Counted from the stretch's first letter, positions 1 to 9,759 are shown. The stretch is DNA of 64,000 bases from Chitinophaga pendula (GCF_020386615.1 NZ_CP077769.1:4836001-4900000); one strand, 5' to 3'. Notes: generated by a model from the sequence alone, not told the origin. Made by a program: numbers and translations.

Positions 1-231
1 CATCGCAAAGCCGGAACCAGACATACCAATAAACTGCTCTGCCGAAATGTTCGAAGCGATCAAGGAAGCTCCTATCGCCCACCAGGTAAGGGAACCTTCT
101 GCCAGGAAAAAATCCTTGCTGTCAGTGGTCGCGCGTTTCTTCTTTTGGTATATATAATAACCATAACCGGCTACAATAATAAAATACACCAAGAAAACCG
201 CATAATCATAAAAATGTAAGCTCTTTTGCAT
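1..231 (-). CDS. Na+/solute symporter (SSS/SGLT family), N-terminal part
   Basis: The first 77 codons of a membrane transporter run off the left edge of the window. The protein starts MQKSLHFYDY, has a first hydrophobic segment at about residues 10-28, a basic loop (QKKKR), then the stretch LTWWAIGASLIASNISAEQF and GMSGSGFAM. That stretch is typical of the first core helix of sodium:solute symporters of the SGLT type, which import sugars and related solutes. The substrate cannot be read from this fragment. A neighbouring fucosidase gene makes a sugar plausible, but that is inference. Confidence 0.85.
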   Translation of the reverse strand, partial: MQKSLHFYDYAVFLVYFIIVAGYGYYIYQKKKRATTDSKDFFLAEGSLTWWAIGASLIASNISAEQFIGMSGSGFAM

Positions 232-241
232 AAAATGGTAA

Positions 242-271
242 AACGTGGTCAGTTATGAACGTGGTCAGTTA
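242..271. repeat. 14-bp direct repeat upstream of the symporter
   Basis: The sequence AACGTGGTCAGTTA occurs exactly twice, at 242-255 and 258-271, a 16-bp period. It lies 11-40 bp upstream of the symporter start codon and downstream of the GH95 stop. A tandem site of this kind suggests a regulator binding as a head-to-tail dimer, but no partner regulator is evident nearby. Confidence 0.5.
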
Positions 272-361
272 ATTAACGAATCAATATAGAAAGAATTATT
301 TTAAATGTACAATGTACGCGTATTATTTTAATATTTCCACTCAATAGCAGCAACTGGAGTA

Positions 362-2728
362 TCAAAAATGGACTTCCCGACGCTCCCCTTTCTTGAGGGA
401 CATACTTCGGACCTGGCCTTCATAGTATAGTTTTACCGTACCTCCCAGTATTGAGCGGACCCATGCCTTTTGCAGCCGGTTACCCTCCCACTCCATATCC
501 ACTACATACCCTCCCCGGGCATGCAACCCACTGATCGCTCCTGCTGACCAGGCAGCCGGTAATGCAGGCAACAGGGTTATACCATGCTCATTACTTTGCA
601 ACATAGCCTCCGCCAGCCCGGCAGTACCTCCGAAGTTGCCATCGATTTGAAAAGGGGGGTGGTTATCAAACAGGTTGTCATAGGTCGATTTTGCCAACAA
701 AGCCTGCATGTTCTCCTGCACCTTGTCCCCCTCTTTCAGACGGGCGTAAAAATTGATGATCCAGGCCCGGCTCCAGCCTGTATGCCCGCCTCCGTGAGCC
801 AGGCGATAGGCCAGTGTTTTACGTGCCCCCTCCAGCAAAGCCGGCGTGCTGTCGTTGATCTGCGTGCCAGGATGCAAACCGAATAAATGCGAAATATGCC
901 GATGCCCCGGCTCCGTCTCTTCATACTCCTGTATCCACTCCAGTATACGGCCATCCTTCCCCAGGCGGGTCGGCGGCAACTGTGCCAGTATCGCCTGCAT
1001 ACTATCCGCAAAAGACTTGTCTGCGTGCAACAAGTGGGCGGCAGCAACATAGTCTTGTAAAAACTCCCGCGCAATCTGGTTATCCATAGTAGGCCCATAC
1101 GTCAAAGACTCCGGCTTACCGGTTACCGGATGCTTAAACAGGTTTTCCGGAGAATAAGCCGGCACTGTTACCATATACCCCTCCGGACTCTTTACCAGGA
1201 AGTCCTTCAGGAACTCAGCATGTTCCTTCATAATAGGGTATGCCTGTCGCCGCAGGAACGTCGTATCACCTGTAAACAAGTAGTGCTCCCAGAAATGCAG
1301 ACACATCCAGGCCGTAGCCATAGGAAACGTACCATAGTGCATCGCATTCTGCAAACCGGTCTTACCAAAAGCATCCGTGGCATGATGCATCACCCATCCT
1401 CGGGCCCCGTACATTTTGCGGGCAGTGATACGCCCTTGCGGACGGATATGATCCAAAAAAGCAAAAAGAGGAGCTGTCGTCTCCGGCAATGCCGTTACTT
1501 CCGCATGCCAGTAATTCATCTGCAGATTGATATTGGTGTGAAAGTCTGCCTGCCAGGGTGCATCCAGGTGATAATTCCATATTCCCTGCAAGTTCGCAGG
1601 TAACACCCCTGGCGAACGGGAACTACCCATCAACAGGTAACGCCCATATTGAAAATAAAGACTGGTTAACCAAGGATCAAATGCTCCCCGCTTCACTGCC
1701 GCCAACCGCTCATCCGTAGGAATAGTGTCCTGTAAGACCGCTGGCCCCAACCGCCATTTCACCCTTTCCATCAGCCGGCGATGATCAGCGACATGCGCCG
1801 CTTTCAGCCGGTCATAATCGCCTGCCCGGTAACGCCCCAACCGCTTTTCCAGCTCATTCACAGGCACAATATTATCATTGAGCCCCAAGTGCGCAAAGTC
1901 ATAGTTCGTCGCACCGTCTATATAGATCACTACACCGTTTGCCTGAGATACGTTCAGAGTATCACCAGACACCACAGTCTTTCCTCCTTCCGCAAACACC
2001 CTGGCAGCACCGGCAAATTTCATATGGGCGCCTTCCGGCCCCTTGTCATTATTCCTATCCTGTATATGCCCGGACAAAAGAAGCTGGTTATTACGCACCG
2101 TCGTCCGTGCATCCTTACAGGTAACAGTACTATCAGTAGGGTCCCGCCGGTCCAGGTACAGCGCGAGCTGTAACTGCCCGGCCCTATCTGCACGGATACG
2201 GATAGCGACCACATTGGCTGGCGCACTGATAAAAGCCTCCCTGGTATAATGTACACCAGCGAGCTCGTAACGGCTGGTTGCCACTCCTGTAAATAGGTCC
2301 AACTCCCGGTAATACCCGGTAAAAGGCTGGTCACTCTGCCCGATATGCAGATTCATCAATGTCTGGTAGGAACGAAAACTACGGGCTAACTGTGTGGAAT
2401 TTTCTGCATTTACCGCTATCATATTAGGCGCTGCCAATGCAGTAGCAGCCTCATTTTTACCGGCAAACAATAACTGCCGCACGGAATCCAGTACTTTCCG
2501 CGCATTGGGATTCGCATCATTAAAAGGTATTCCCGCCCATACACTCTCCTCATTAATCTGTACCACCTCATGCTGAGGATTACCCTGTACCATAGCCCCC
2601 AAACGGCCATTCCCAAGTGGCAACGAATGTAACCAGTCTTTAGCAGGTTGTCTATACCATAATTTCGGTACAGGCTGTTGCGCCTGTACAGTGTGTATAC
2701 CTAGCAGCAATAATAAGATCCAACGCAT
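362..2728 (-). CDS. GH95 family alpha-L-fucosidase, exported
   Basis: A 788-residue glycoside hydrolase of family 95, which removes alpha-linked L-fucose (mostly alpha-1,2) or in some members L-galactose. Residues 1-17 are a signal peptide ending TVQAQ, so it is exported. The N-terminal beta-sandwich opens with LPLGNGRLGAMV and NEESVWAG (about 36-66), which are GH95 signatures. The (alpha/alpha)6 barrel contains NINLQMNYW (Asn399/Asn401), SPEN (Glu528), GHRHISHLFG (about 608-617) and FQIDGNFGG (Asp696). By family knowledge these correspond to the catalytic Asn/Glu/Asp set; the Glu528 assignment is inferred from spacing. Length is normal for the family. It lies 41 bp after the oxidoreductase gene and may be cotranscribed with it. 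Confidence 0.93.
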   Translation of the reverse strand: MRWILLLLLGIHTVQAQQPVPKLWYRQPAKDWLHSLPLGNGRLGAMVQGNPQHEVVQINEESVWAGIPFNDANPNARKVLDSVRQLLFAGKNEAATALAAPNMIAVNAENSTQLARSFRSYQTLMNLHIGQSDQPFTGYYRELDLFTGVATSRYELAGVHYTREAFISAPANVVAIRIRADRAGQLQLALYLDRRDPTDSTVTCKDARTTVRNNQLLLSGHIQDRNNDKGPEGAHMKFAGAARVFAEGGKTVVSGDTLNVSQANGVVIYIDGATNYDFAHLGLNDNIVPVNELEKRLGRYRAGDYDRLKAAHVADHRRLMERVKWRLGPAVLQDTIPTDERLAAVKRGAFDPWLTSLYFQYGRYLLMGSSRSPGVLPANLQGIWNYHLDAPWQADFHTNINLQMNYWHAEVTALPETTAPLFAFLDHIRPQGRITARKMYGARGWVMHHATDAFGKTGLQNAMHYGTFPMATAWMCLHFWEHYLFTGDTTFLRRQAYPIMKEHAEFLKDFLVKSPEGYMVTVPAYSPENLFKHPVTGKPESLTYGPTMDNQIAREFLQDYVAAAHLLHADKSFADSMQAILAQLPPTRLGKDGRILEWIQEYEETEPGHRHISHLFGLHPGTQINDSTPALLEGARKTLAYRLAHGGGHTGWSRAWIINFYARLKEGDKVQENMQALLAKSTYDNLFDNHPPFQIDGNFGGTAGLAEAMLQSNEHGITLLPALPAAWSAGAISGLHARGGYVVDMEWEGNRLQKAWVRSILGGTVKLYYEGQVRSMSLKKGERREVHF

Positions 2729-2769
2729 AGACTAAATATACAAAACAGAAATCCGAAAATTACATCGGA

Positions 2770-3900
2770 TTATCTCAGCATATCAGCCAGCTGTTGTCCT
2801 ACCGCGGTACCGATAGCCACCCCCATCCCTCCTAATCGCACACCAATACAGATATGCTCACTATAACGCTGCACCAGCGGCTGGCGATTAGGCCCGAAAG
2901 CCATAATACCCGTCCAGCGGTCCGCAATACGAACCTCCCGGCCGGGTAATAATATCGTGCGCAGTTTTTCTTCTAATATCCCTTGCAGATGATCATTATA
3001 TGCAAATATCGTCGTCTCCTCCGCCTGCATATCCAGGTGACGCCCGCCACCAAATAATACCCGCCCATGCAACTCCCTGAAATAAAAATACCCCTCATCC
3101 ATGTGGAATATGCCACGGAACGGGAGATCCGGAACAGGCTCCGTAAGTAATACCTGCCCCCTGCCTGGCTGAATATCCAACTCCGGCAACAGCTCCTTGC
3201 CGAAGGCATTAGTACATACCACCAACTCCCGGCAGCTGAACCCGATCTCCTCCTGCAACGTCTCATGCCGCACGACAACAGTTGCCCCCTTTCCCGTATC
3301 AGCAATACGCACTACCGGACATCCCGTTTTGATCTCAATACTTTGCACGATGGCCAGGTCTATCAAAGTACGTATCATCTTACCCGTGTTCAACTCCCCT
3401 TCATAGTTATTACTCACCAGGGCCTTTACATAACTACCATCAAAACCAAAGCCGGCCAGTTTCGGCGTAGCCAGGCTAAACGCTGCTCCATCCAGTACCG
3501 GCTGCAATAACCGGTTCACCTCGTCCAGCTGCGCCAAAGCAGGCAACTCCTTATCGCTGATCAGTTCAAAACTGCCTTGCTCACGATAATCCATACACGC
3601 ATCCCCTATCCGGGCCCGCAATCCCAACAGCCCCCGCCTTCTTAAAGCCACCAGCGATTGTACTTCGCCGGGAGACATCGTTTTAAGATCTGCTAATATT
3701 TCCGTCAGACTGCCAATACAGGCAAACCCCGCATTCTTCGTACTGGCACCAGTAGGCAATACCTCCCTTTCCAATACCAGTATACGACCTTTTTCATCCC
3801 GCTCCCGTATACTGATCGCAGTAGATAAACCTACTATACCACTACCAATAATGATATAGTCATATTGCAATAGACTTTGTTTCTCCCAATAACTTAACAT
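2770..3900 (-). CDS. FAD-dependent oxidoreductase, DAO family
   Basis: A 376-residue flavoprotein of the D-amino-acid oxidase/glycine oxidase fold (DAO superfamily). It has the dinucleotide-binding motif GSGIVGLSTA near residue 19, an acidic strand end (LVLERE) and the GASTKNAGFA segment that often surrounds the flavin. The C-terminal part carries DRWTGIMAFGPNRQP and GVRLGGMGVAIG, the usual second FAD-contacting region. There is no signal peptide, so it should be cytoplasmic. The likely chemistry is oxidation of an amino or hydroxy acid, but the substrate cannot be called. It is the first gene before GH95 on the same strand and is separated from the outer-membrane gene upstream by a terminator. 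Confidence 0.8.
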   Translation of the reverse strand: MLSYWEKQSLLQYDYIIIGSGIVGLSTAISIRERDEKGRILVLEREVLPTGASTKNAGFACIGSLTEILADLKTMSPGEVQSLVALRRRGLLGLRARIGDACMDYREQGSFELISDKELPALAQLDEVNRLLQPVLDGAAFSLATPKLAGFGFDGSYVKALVSNNYEGELNTGKMIRTLIDLAIVQSIEIKTGCPVVRIADTGKGATVVVRHETLQEEIGFSCRELVVCTNAFGKELLPELDIQPGRGQVLLTEPVPDLPFRGIFHMDEGYFYFRELHGRVLFGGGRHLDMQAEETTIFAYNDHLQGILEEKLRTILLPGREVRIADRWTGIMAFGPNRQPLVQRYSEHICIGVRLGGMGVAIGTAVGQQLADMLR

Positions 3901-3941
3901 ACATTAAAGATAGGTGAATTCATACGTGGGTACCCGCAAAC

Positions 3942-3975
3942 AAAAAAGCCGGCTGCCATTTTACCTGCAACCGGC
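3942..3975 (-). terminator. Intrinsic terminator after the outer-membrane barrel gene
   Basis: On the minus strand GCCGGTTGC and GCAGCCGGC pair (9 bp with one G-U wobble) and are followed directly by six T residues. It sits 57 bp past the stop of the barrel gene and before the oxidoreductase start, so it ends that transcript. Confidence 0.75.
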
Positions 3976-4031
3976 ATTGTCATGAACAATTATCTCACAA
4001 ATATATAAATTATTAAAATATAAACCACACT

Positions 4032-6443
4032 TTATAGATTCACCCTCCGCCGCTCCTGTTCTCCTCCGCCTGTACGTACACGGGCATTTTTTACCTGCTT
4101 GTTGCCAAACTTCCAGTTAAAACTCAAACTGACCCGCCTGTTCTCCCAACGATTCACCCACCGGATCTTCGTATTGCCCTGATCGATATAGGAATCCCAA
4201 CGTTGCTGATTAAGCGGGTCCTGGAAATATAACCTTAGCCTTCCCTGACCGTCAAAAATACTTTTCTGAATACCCACATTTATACTAAAAATAGACACCA
4301 TCCGGGACTGCCCGTTTACCATCGGCGTATTATAGTAACTGGTCAGTTGTACCTTCCAGCCGTGTTTTAAACTGAAAGTCTGATCCAACGTAGCACTCAT
4401 GGAAAAAAGCTCATTAACAAACTGGAATCCGGGTGTAGTCGACCTGTAATGATCATAGGACAACAATGTAGTAGCATCCAGTTGCCACCAGGAAGCAGGA
4501 TGCAAAGTGGCTGTCAGATTCAACGCTCCCTTTTCAGACAATGCATTGTTGTCACTACGGGTAGACATAATATTGGTCAAGGTATCTAACATCACCAGAG
4601 AGTTATCAGCTTGATTGGTACGACTGTATTGTATGCTGGCGAAAAATAGCTGCCGGAAGCCGTATTTCACTTCTATATTGTTGGTAAACTGAGGTGCCAG
4701 ATACGGGTTGCCGACCATCCTGCTGTACGGATCAATGAAAAATACAAATGGATTCAATTCCTGGTAAGACGGACGATCGATACGGCGCCCATAGGAATAA
4801 CTGATTTGATGCTGCTCATTGATCTTATGTAATATAAAGAGGGATGGAAATAAATTGAGATAAGTTCGTTTCACCCGCTGGTTGAGCGTAAGTGAAATAC
4901 CCTCCGATAAAGTATGTTCTCCTCTCAGTCCGGCCTGTATACTCCAGTGCGTCCACTCTTTCGACAAATTAAAATACGCTGCCTTTATCTGCTCAGTATA
5001 CTTGAAATGACTGGTCTGTATAATATCAGATATCCACTTCCCTCCCAATAATGAGTCATAGCGTATATCGCTATCCGTTTTCACATTGCTAAAACGAAAA
5101 CCAGTCTCTAACTTCAAAGACTTATTAAAGTACTTCGTATAGTCCGCTTTGATAGAAAAAATATCCACATCAGCAGGAACGAGATTCCGTATCGTAGCCT
5201 GCCAGGTCGCAGGTTTACCCTGATCAGAAAACTTATTTTCTATTTGCTCCATGCGGTCCTTGCCATACGTAGCCACATCTATATCGGTATTAAAGCTGCT
5301 TCCCAACGTATCCAACTCACTGGCCAGGTTCAGGTTATACCGAAAATTACGCAGCCGCTCTTTACGTTCTGTACCCGCTATCAGGTAGTCGGCCGACGGA
5401 CGTTCAGGCGTTCTCAACCTAGTCAAACCATCGGTCATACTGTTAGTATTTACCAACGAACCATTCACCAATACACCTAAGGTGGTACGGGCTGTCAGCT
5501 GATAATCGATACCCATTTTAAAATTAGAACTATGTGTAAAAGGATGCCAGTAGCTGTTACGGTTCGTATACTCCTCGCCCTTTTCCCTACGTACGGTACT
5601 ATTCACGTCCAGCTCATTATAGGATTCGCTATAGTTATAGTTATAGTCGCCAAAAACATTCCATTTATCCTGACGAAAATTGATAGATGTACCCGCACTG
5701 GCTTTCACATAACGTCCTATACCGGCACTGCCAAACAAAGAACCATTCAATCCGTTACCAGGATTCGTCTTCGTCCTGATGTTGATGATCCCGGCGCCAC
5801 CGGCAGCATCGAAACGCGCAGAAGGCTGCGTGATCAACTCTATCTTATTGACAGTTTCTGCCGGCTGCCCTTTTAACCAATTGATCAATGCTTCCCCACT
5901 GAGAAAAGATGGCCTGCCGTTTATCCATACCTCTACGCCTTTTTTACCCATCATAATAAGGTTATCATCCTTGTCAGCGCTCATGCCGGGTGCGCTCCGC
6001 AATACCTCAAATAACGTACTACCCGTAGCCGCAATATTATTGGCCACATTCAGGATCGTTTTATCTGCCAGCATCTCGATATACGGCTTTTTTGCCGTGA
6101 TGTCTATACTCTTCAGTGCCGTGACAGCCGTTTTCATAAGCAGGTCCGTAGCTATTACCTTAGCTTGCCCATCCGGTACCATTACCCTCATATAAAGTGG
6201 TGCATATCCGGTCAATCTGCCCAATAGTAAATAATTACCGGCAGCAATACCTTCCAGACGATAACTGCCGGCACTATCAGCCACAGTTCCCTTTATCAGG
6301 GTAGAATCTTTTGTCTTTAACAAGGCAACACTTGCATAGGGTAAATCCCGTCCATTAGGATCTTTAGTGTGTCCGGTGATAACATGTTGTGCCCATCCTG
6401 CTATCTGTAGCAATAATAATAAAGCGGTTAGCGCTGATCTCAT
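4032..6443 (-). CDS. TonB-dependent receptor-like outer-membrane beta-barrel protein
   Basis: A protein of 803 residues from the chosen start, which gives a clean signal peptide (MRSALTALLLLLQIAGWAQ); an upstream in-frame ATG would add 11 residues. After the signal comes a carboxypeptidase-regulatory-like beta-sandwich (about 20-105, with GHTKDPNGRDLPYASV). Next is a plug-like domain with LRSAPGMS and NGRPSFLSGEAL, ending in GGAGIINIRTK, then a long beta-barrel ending in alternating residues. This layout matches the 'outer membrane beta-barrel family' proteins of Bacteroidota (OMP_b-brl_3-like), which are often paired with LytS/LytTR systems, as here with the divergent neighbours. No SusD partner is present. 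The ligand is unknown. Confidence 0.85.
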   Translation of the reverse strand: MRSALTALLLLLQIAGWAQHVITGHTKDPNGRDLPYASVALLKTKDSTLIKGTVADSAGSYRLEGIAAGNYLLLGRLTGYAPLYMRVMVPDGQAKVIATDLLMKTAVTALKSIDITAKKPYIEMLADKTILNVANNIAATGSTLFEVLRSAPGMSADKDDNLIMMGKKGVEVWINGRPSFLSGEALINWLKGQPAETVNKIELITQPSARFDAAGGAGIINIRTKTNPGNGLNGSLFGSAGIGRYVKASAGTSINFRQDKWNVFGDYNYNYSESYNELDVNSTVRREKGEEYTNRNSYWHPFTHSSNFKMGIDYQLTARTTLGVLVNGSLVNTNSMTDGLTRLRTPERPSADYLIAGTERKERLRNFRYNLNLASELDTLGSSFNTDIDVATYGKDRMEQIENKFSDQGKPATWQATIRNLVPADVDIFSIKADYTKYFNKSLKLETGFRFSNVKTDSDIRYDSLLGGKWISDIIQTSHFKYTEQIKAAYFNLSKEWTHWSIQAGLRGEHTLSEGISLTLNQRVKRTYLNLFPSLFILHKINEQHQISYSYGRRIDRPSYQELNPFVFFIDPYSRMVGNPYLAPQFTNNIEVKYGFRQLFFASIQYSRTNQADNSLVMLDTLTNIMSTRSDNNALSEKGALNLTATLHPASWWQLDATTLLSYDHYRSTTPGFQFVNELFSMSATLDQTFSLKHGWKVQLTSYYNTPMVNGQSRMVSIFSINVGIQKSIFDGQGRLRLYFQDPLNQQRWDSYIDQGNTKIRWVNRWENRRVSLSFNWKFGNKQVKNARVRTGGGEQERRRVNL

Positions 6444-6512
6444 GGTTGATAATATTTTACTCCCCAAAAGTCTCAAACAGTCAGCCCGATTATTTTTCTT
6501 TTATACAAGCGC

Positions 6513-6534
6513 CCGGTTTAGTACGACAAACCGG
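6513..6534. promoter_or_regulatory. Inverted repeat between the barrel gene and lytS
   Basis: Perfect 7-bp arms CCGGTTT (6513-6519) and AAACCGG (6528-6534) are separated by 8 bp, 70-91 bp upstream of the barrel gene in the divergent promoter region. It may be an operator. No U-tract follows on either strand, so a terminator is unlikely. Confidence 0.4.
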
Positions 6535-6633
6535 CTTGATGGCCGTTTTGCCTCCTTTTCATCCCCAGTAACCGTTTATCGGATAAATTGAGGCGTTTGT
6601 CTAACAAAATCCCGTATAAACCCCTGAGATAGA

Positions 6634-6641
6634 TAAATTTG
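6634..6641 (+). promoter_or_regulatory. Candidate -7 element for lytS-lytTR
   Basis: TAAATTTG matches the Bacteroidetes -7 consensus TAnnTTTG exactly and ends 18 bp before the histidine kinase ATG. No TTTG was found at the expected -33 position, so support is partial. Confidence 0.4.
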
Positions 6642-6658
6642 GGCAAACGCATAGAAGG

Positions 6659-7666
6659 ATGAAGCCACAGCATAAATGGGTCAGCAAAGTCATTATATTC
6701 CTGTTAGCATTGTTGATGACATTGAATATAAGGGTCAGGTTCGATTTTCACCCAAATATATTCGTATACAACTTTACCTTGCTGAAACTAATCCTATTCT
6801 ATGTCAATTACCTGTGGCTATACCCCTTATTATTGCAAAAGCGGAAATACATTCAATGGATCATAGCAGCACTCCTGCTCGTTTTCGCTACAACACTGTT
6901 ACGATACACCCTGGAAGAGGTACTGGCCCGCATATTTTTAGGTATTCACAACTATGGAGAAGGCACGACCATCGCCTTTTATATAGAAGACAACTTTTTA
7001 TGGCTTTCACCATATATCATACTCAGTACCCTGATACGGTTTGGCCAGACAGCGCTCACACATGAAAGACAAAGAGCAACCCTGGAACAGGCAACAACAG
7101 ATGCTGAACTGGCCTTTTTGAAGTCGCAGATCAATCCGCACTTCCTCTTCAATACACTTAACAGCATTTATTCCCTGGCCTATCAGAAGTCCGACCAGGC
7201 CCCACAGGCCATCTTGAAACTTTCCGAGATCATGCGGTATATGCTCTACGATAGCGAAGACAAAAAAGTGCCGTTGGATAAAGAAGTGCAATACCTGCAT
7301 AGCTATATTTCTTTGCAGAAAGTGCGATTTAAGGACACGATCTATGTAGATCTGCTGGAAGAAGGGAATACTAATGGTTTGTACATCGTACCGCTGTTAC
7401 TGATTGCCTTTGTTGAAAATGCCTTTAAACATGGCGTATTGCAGGATCCGTCAGACCCCGTATTGATACAGATCACTATTGAACAGCGTACCTTGCAGCT
7501 ATATGTACAAAACAAGATCAATCAGGAACAAAAGGACGAAACCGGAGGGATCGGTATGCCCAACATACAACGGCGCCTGGCATTACTATATCCAGGCAAA
7601 CATACGCTTAGTACGGCACAAAAAGACAGTCATTACATTTGTGAACTGACCCTTCAGTTAGATTAA
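6659..7666 (+). CDS. LytS-like membrane sensor histidine kinase
   Basis: A 335-residue kinase of the LytS/YehU group (His_kinase family). Four hydrophobic segments (about 11-24, 40-59, 66-84 and 113-128) place the N-terminus in the inner membrane, with no obvious large sensory domain. A short coiled stretch leads to QINPHFLFNTLNS, whose His161 is the phosphorylated residue of this family. The ATP-binding part includes LIAFVENAFKHG (N box) and GGIGMPNIQRRL (G box). The gene ends 8 bp before the response regulator, so the two form one unit. It is divergent from the outer-membrane barrel gene, which is a plausible target. Confidence 0.92.
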   Translation: MKPQHKWVSKVIIFLLALLMTLNIRVRFDFHPNIFVYNFTLLKLILFYVNYLWLYPLLLQKRKYIQWIIAALLLVFATTLLRYTLEEVLARIFLGIHNYGEGTTIAFYIEDNFLWLSPYIILSTLIRFGQTALTHERQRATLEQATTDAELAFLKSQINPHFLFNTLNSIYSLAYQKSDQAPQAILKLSEIMRYMLYDSEDKKVPLDKEVQYLHSYISLQKVRFKDTIYVDLLEEGNTNGLYIVPLLLIAFVENAFKHGVLQDPSDPVLIQITIEQRTLQLYVQNKINQEQKDETGGIGMPNIQRRLALLYPGKHTLSTAQKDSHYICELTLQLD

Positions 7667-7674
7667 TAAAGTTT

Positions 7675-8397
7675 ATGCAGAAAATACGTTGTATAGCAGT
7701 AGATGATGAATTGCTCGCACTGGATATTATTGTAGACTATATCAGTAAACTCCCGTTCCTGCAACTCATACATAGTGGAACGGATGCCCTGGAAGCCTTG
7801 CAATTGGTACAAAACGGCCAAATAGACCTGGTGTTCCTCGATATACAAATGCCGCAACTGAGCGGCTTACAGTTCATGAAGATCATAGGCAATAAGGCCC
7901 GTGTAATCTTGACAACCGCCTATCCACAATATGCACTGGATGGCTACGAACATAATGTAGTGGACTACCTGCTTAAACCGGTTGCATTTGATCGTTTCTA
8001 TAAAGCGGTAGAAAAGGCCATGTCCGCTATACAACCTGGGATAGTGCCATCACCTGCCGAAAAACCGGCTACTCCTATCCTGCCGGATTTCATATTCGTA
8101 AAAACAGATAGTAAGATGGTAAAAGTGATGCTGGCAGATATCTTATATGTAGAAGGATTGAAAGATTATCTGGCTTTACAGACCACTACTGATAAGATCA
8201 TTACCCTGCAGAATATGAAACGTATGGAAACCATCCTTCCTTATCCTGCCTTCATGCGGGTACATAAATCATATATCGTTTCGCTGGCCAGGATAGATAC
8301 CATAGAACGCAACAGGTTATTTATACACAATGAGGTTATTCCTATCGGAGATACCTACCGGGATGCGTTTTTCCGGCAGATAGAACAGCGACAGTAG
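7675..8397 (+). CDS. LytTR-family response regulator
   Basis: A 240-residue regulator. The N-terminal receiver domain has the acidic pair Asp10/Asp11, the phospho-acceptor Asp56 in DLVFLDIQMP, a Thr in LTTAYP, and Lys in LLKPV. A linker at about 120-140 is followed by a LytTR DNA-binding domain (about 142-238) with FIFVKTDSKMVKV, DILYVEGLKDYLAL, MRVHKSYIVSL and IPIGDTYRDAF. Such regulators bind paired direct repeats upstream of their targets. It is the partner of the kinase 8 bp upstream. Confidence 0.93.
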   Translation: MQKIRCIAVDDELLALDIIVDYISKLPFLQLIHSGTDALEALQLVQNGQIDLVFLDIQMPQLSGLQFMKIIGNKARVILTTAYPQYALDGYEHNVVDYLLKPVAFDRFYKAVEKAMSAIQPGIVPSPAEKPATPILPDFIFVKTDSKMVKVMLADILYVEGLKDYLALQTTTDKIITLQNMKRMETILPYPAFMRVHKSYIVSLARIDTIERNRLFIHNEVIPIGDTYRDAFFRQIEQRQ

Positions 8398-8470
8398 TAT
8401 ATCCCCAGCTATTTATCATAATAATTCACCCGGGAATATACTACTACACAAATGGACGATCCATGCCCCC

Positions 8471-9727
8471 TTACACCAGGTAGCCGAATAAATTATCGTC
8501 CTTATTCAGTTCTGTATACTGGAAATTGTACTTCTGGAAGTTAGCGATCAGCTGATCATAGTCTTCCCGTTTTCTAAGTTCTATCCCTACCAGAGCCGGA
8601 CCTGTCTCCTTGTTGTGCTTTTGAATGAACTCGAAGCGGGTAATATCGTCATCCGGCCCCAGTATATGATTGAGGAACTCTCTCAATGCACCCGGCCGCT
8701 GCGCAAAACGAACGATAAAATAATGTTTCAGCCCCTCGTATAGCAGGGAGCGTTCTTTGATCTCCTGCATACGGTCAATATCGTTATTACTACCACTGAC
8801 AATGCAAACCACCCGTTTCCCTTTTATCTCTTCGGCATAGGCTTCCAATGCAGCCATGGACAATGCACCTGCCGGCTCTACTACAATAGCGTCCTCATTG
8901 TATAACTTCAGTATGGTAGAACATACCAGGCCTTCCGGCACCAGGTGCATCTTGTGCAGTACCTCCCGGCATATATCGTAATTCAGCTGCCCTACCCGTT
9001 TCACAGCTGCACCGTCTACAAAACGGTCGATGTCAGGCAAGGTAACAGGACTACCGTTCTCCAGGGCCTGAGACATAGAAGGAGCCCCCTCCGGCTCTAC
9101 ACCTATAATGCGGGTTTGCGGGCTGTAAGTTTTGAAATAAGTACCTGTACCGGCAGCTAATCCGCCCCCCCCTACAGGAACAAACAGATAATCGATCTTA
9201 CTGAGGTCTTCCAATATCTCAACGGCTACCGTGCCTTGTCCTTCTATAATTTTGGGATTGTCAAAAGGAGGAATAAAGGTCATCCCTTTTTGTTGGGTGA
9301 ATACCTGCGCTTCGGCCGCACAATCATCGAAGGTATCACCTACCAGCTGTATACTGATATTGTCTCCTCCGAACATACGTACCTGCTTTACTTTTTGTTT
9401 CGGTGTAATGATCGGCATGAACACAACTCCCTGTATATTCAACTGTTTGCATGCATAGGCAAAACCCTGCGCATGATTACCCGCACTGGCACAGGTAACA
9501 CCTTTGGCCAGCTGCTCTGCAGGAAGACTGCTGATAAGGTTGTAAGCTCCGCGTAATTTGTAAGAGCGTACGATCTGCATATCTTCCCTTTTCAGATATA
9601 CATCACAATTATAACGCCGGGATAAAGTTGCACTGTACGTCAGTGGCGTACGATTGATCACTGTTTTCAACTTCACCGCTGCATCGAGGATGTTCAGTGA
9701 GTTGATATTGTTCAGCACCTGGCTCAT
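8471..9727 (-). CDS. ilvA: Threonine ammonia-lyase (threonine dehydratase)
   Basis: A 418-residue PLP enzyme that converts threonine to 2-oxobutanoate, the committed step to isoleucine. Lys57 in RSYKLRGAYN is the PLP Schiff-base lysine. SAGNHAQGFAYA contacts the cofactor phosphate region, and GGGGLAAG is the glycine-rich loop. After about residue 325 a C-terminal ACT-like regulatory domain follows (HYFIVRFAQRPGALREFL), as expected for allosteric control by isoleucine. This is the short form with one regulatory module. It is the last gene of the ilv cluster, 99 bp after ilvC, with a stem-loop in that gap. Confidence 0.95.
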   Translation of the reverse strand: MSQVLNNINSLNILDAAVKLKTVINRTPLTYSATLSRRYNCDVYLKREDMQIVRSYKLRGAYNLISSLPAEQLAKGVTCASAGNHAQGFAYACKQLNIQGVVFMPIITPKQKVKQVRMFGGDNISIQLVGDTFDDCAAEAQVFTQQKGMTFIPPFDNPKIIEGQGTVAVEILEDLSKIDYLFVPVGGGGLAAGTGTYFKTYSPQTRIIGVEPEGAPSMSQALENGSPVTLPDIDRFVDGAAVKRVGQLNYDICREVLHKMHLVPEGLVCSTILKLYNEDAIVVEPAGALSMAALEAYAEEIKGKRVVCIVSGSNNDIDRMQEIKERSLLYEGLKHYFIVRFAQRPGALREFLNHILGPDDDITRFEFIQKHNKETGPALVGIELRKREDYDQLIANFQKYNFQYTELNKDDNLFGYLV

Positions 9728-9759
9728 GCAATTCTCTGTTTGATATGGCTATAATACAA

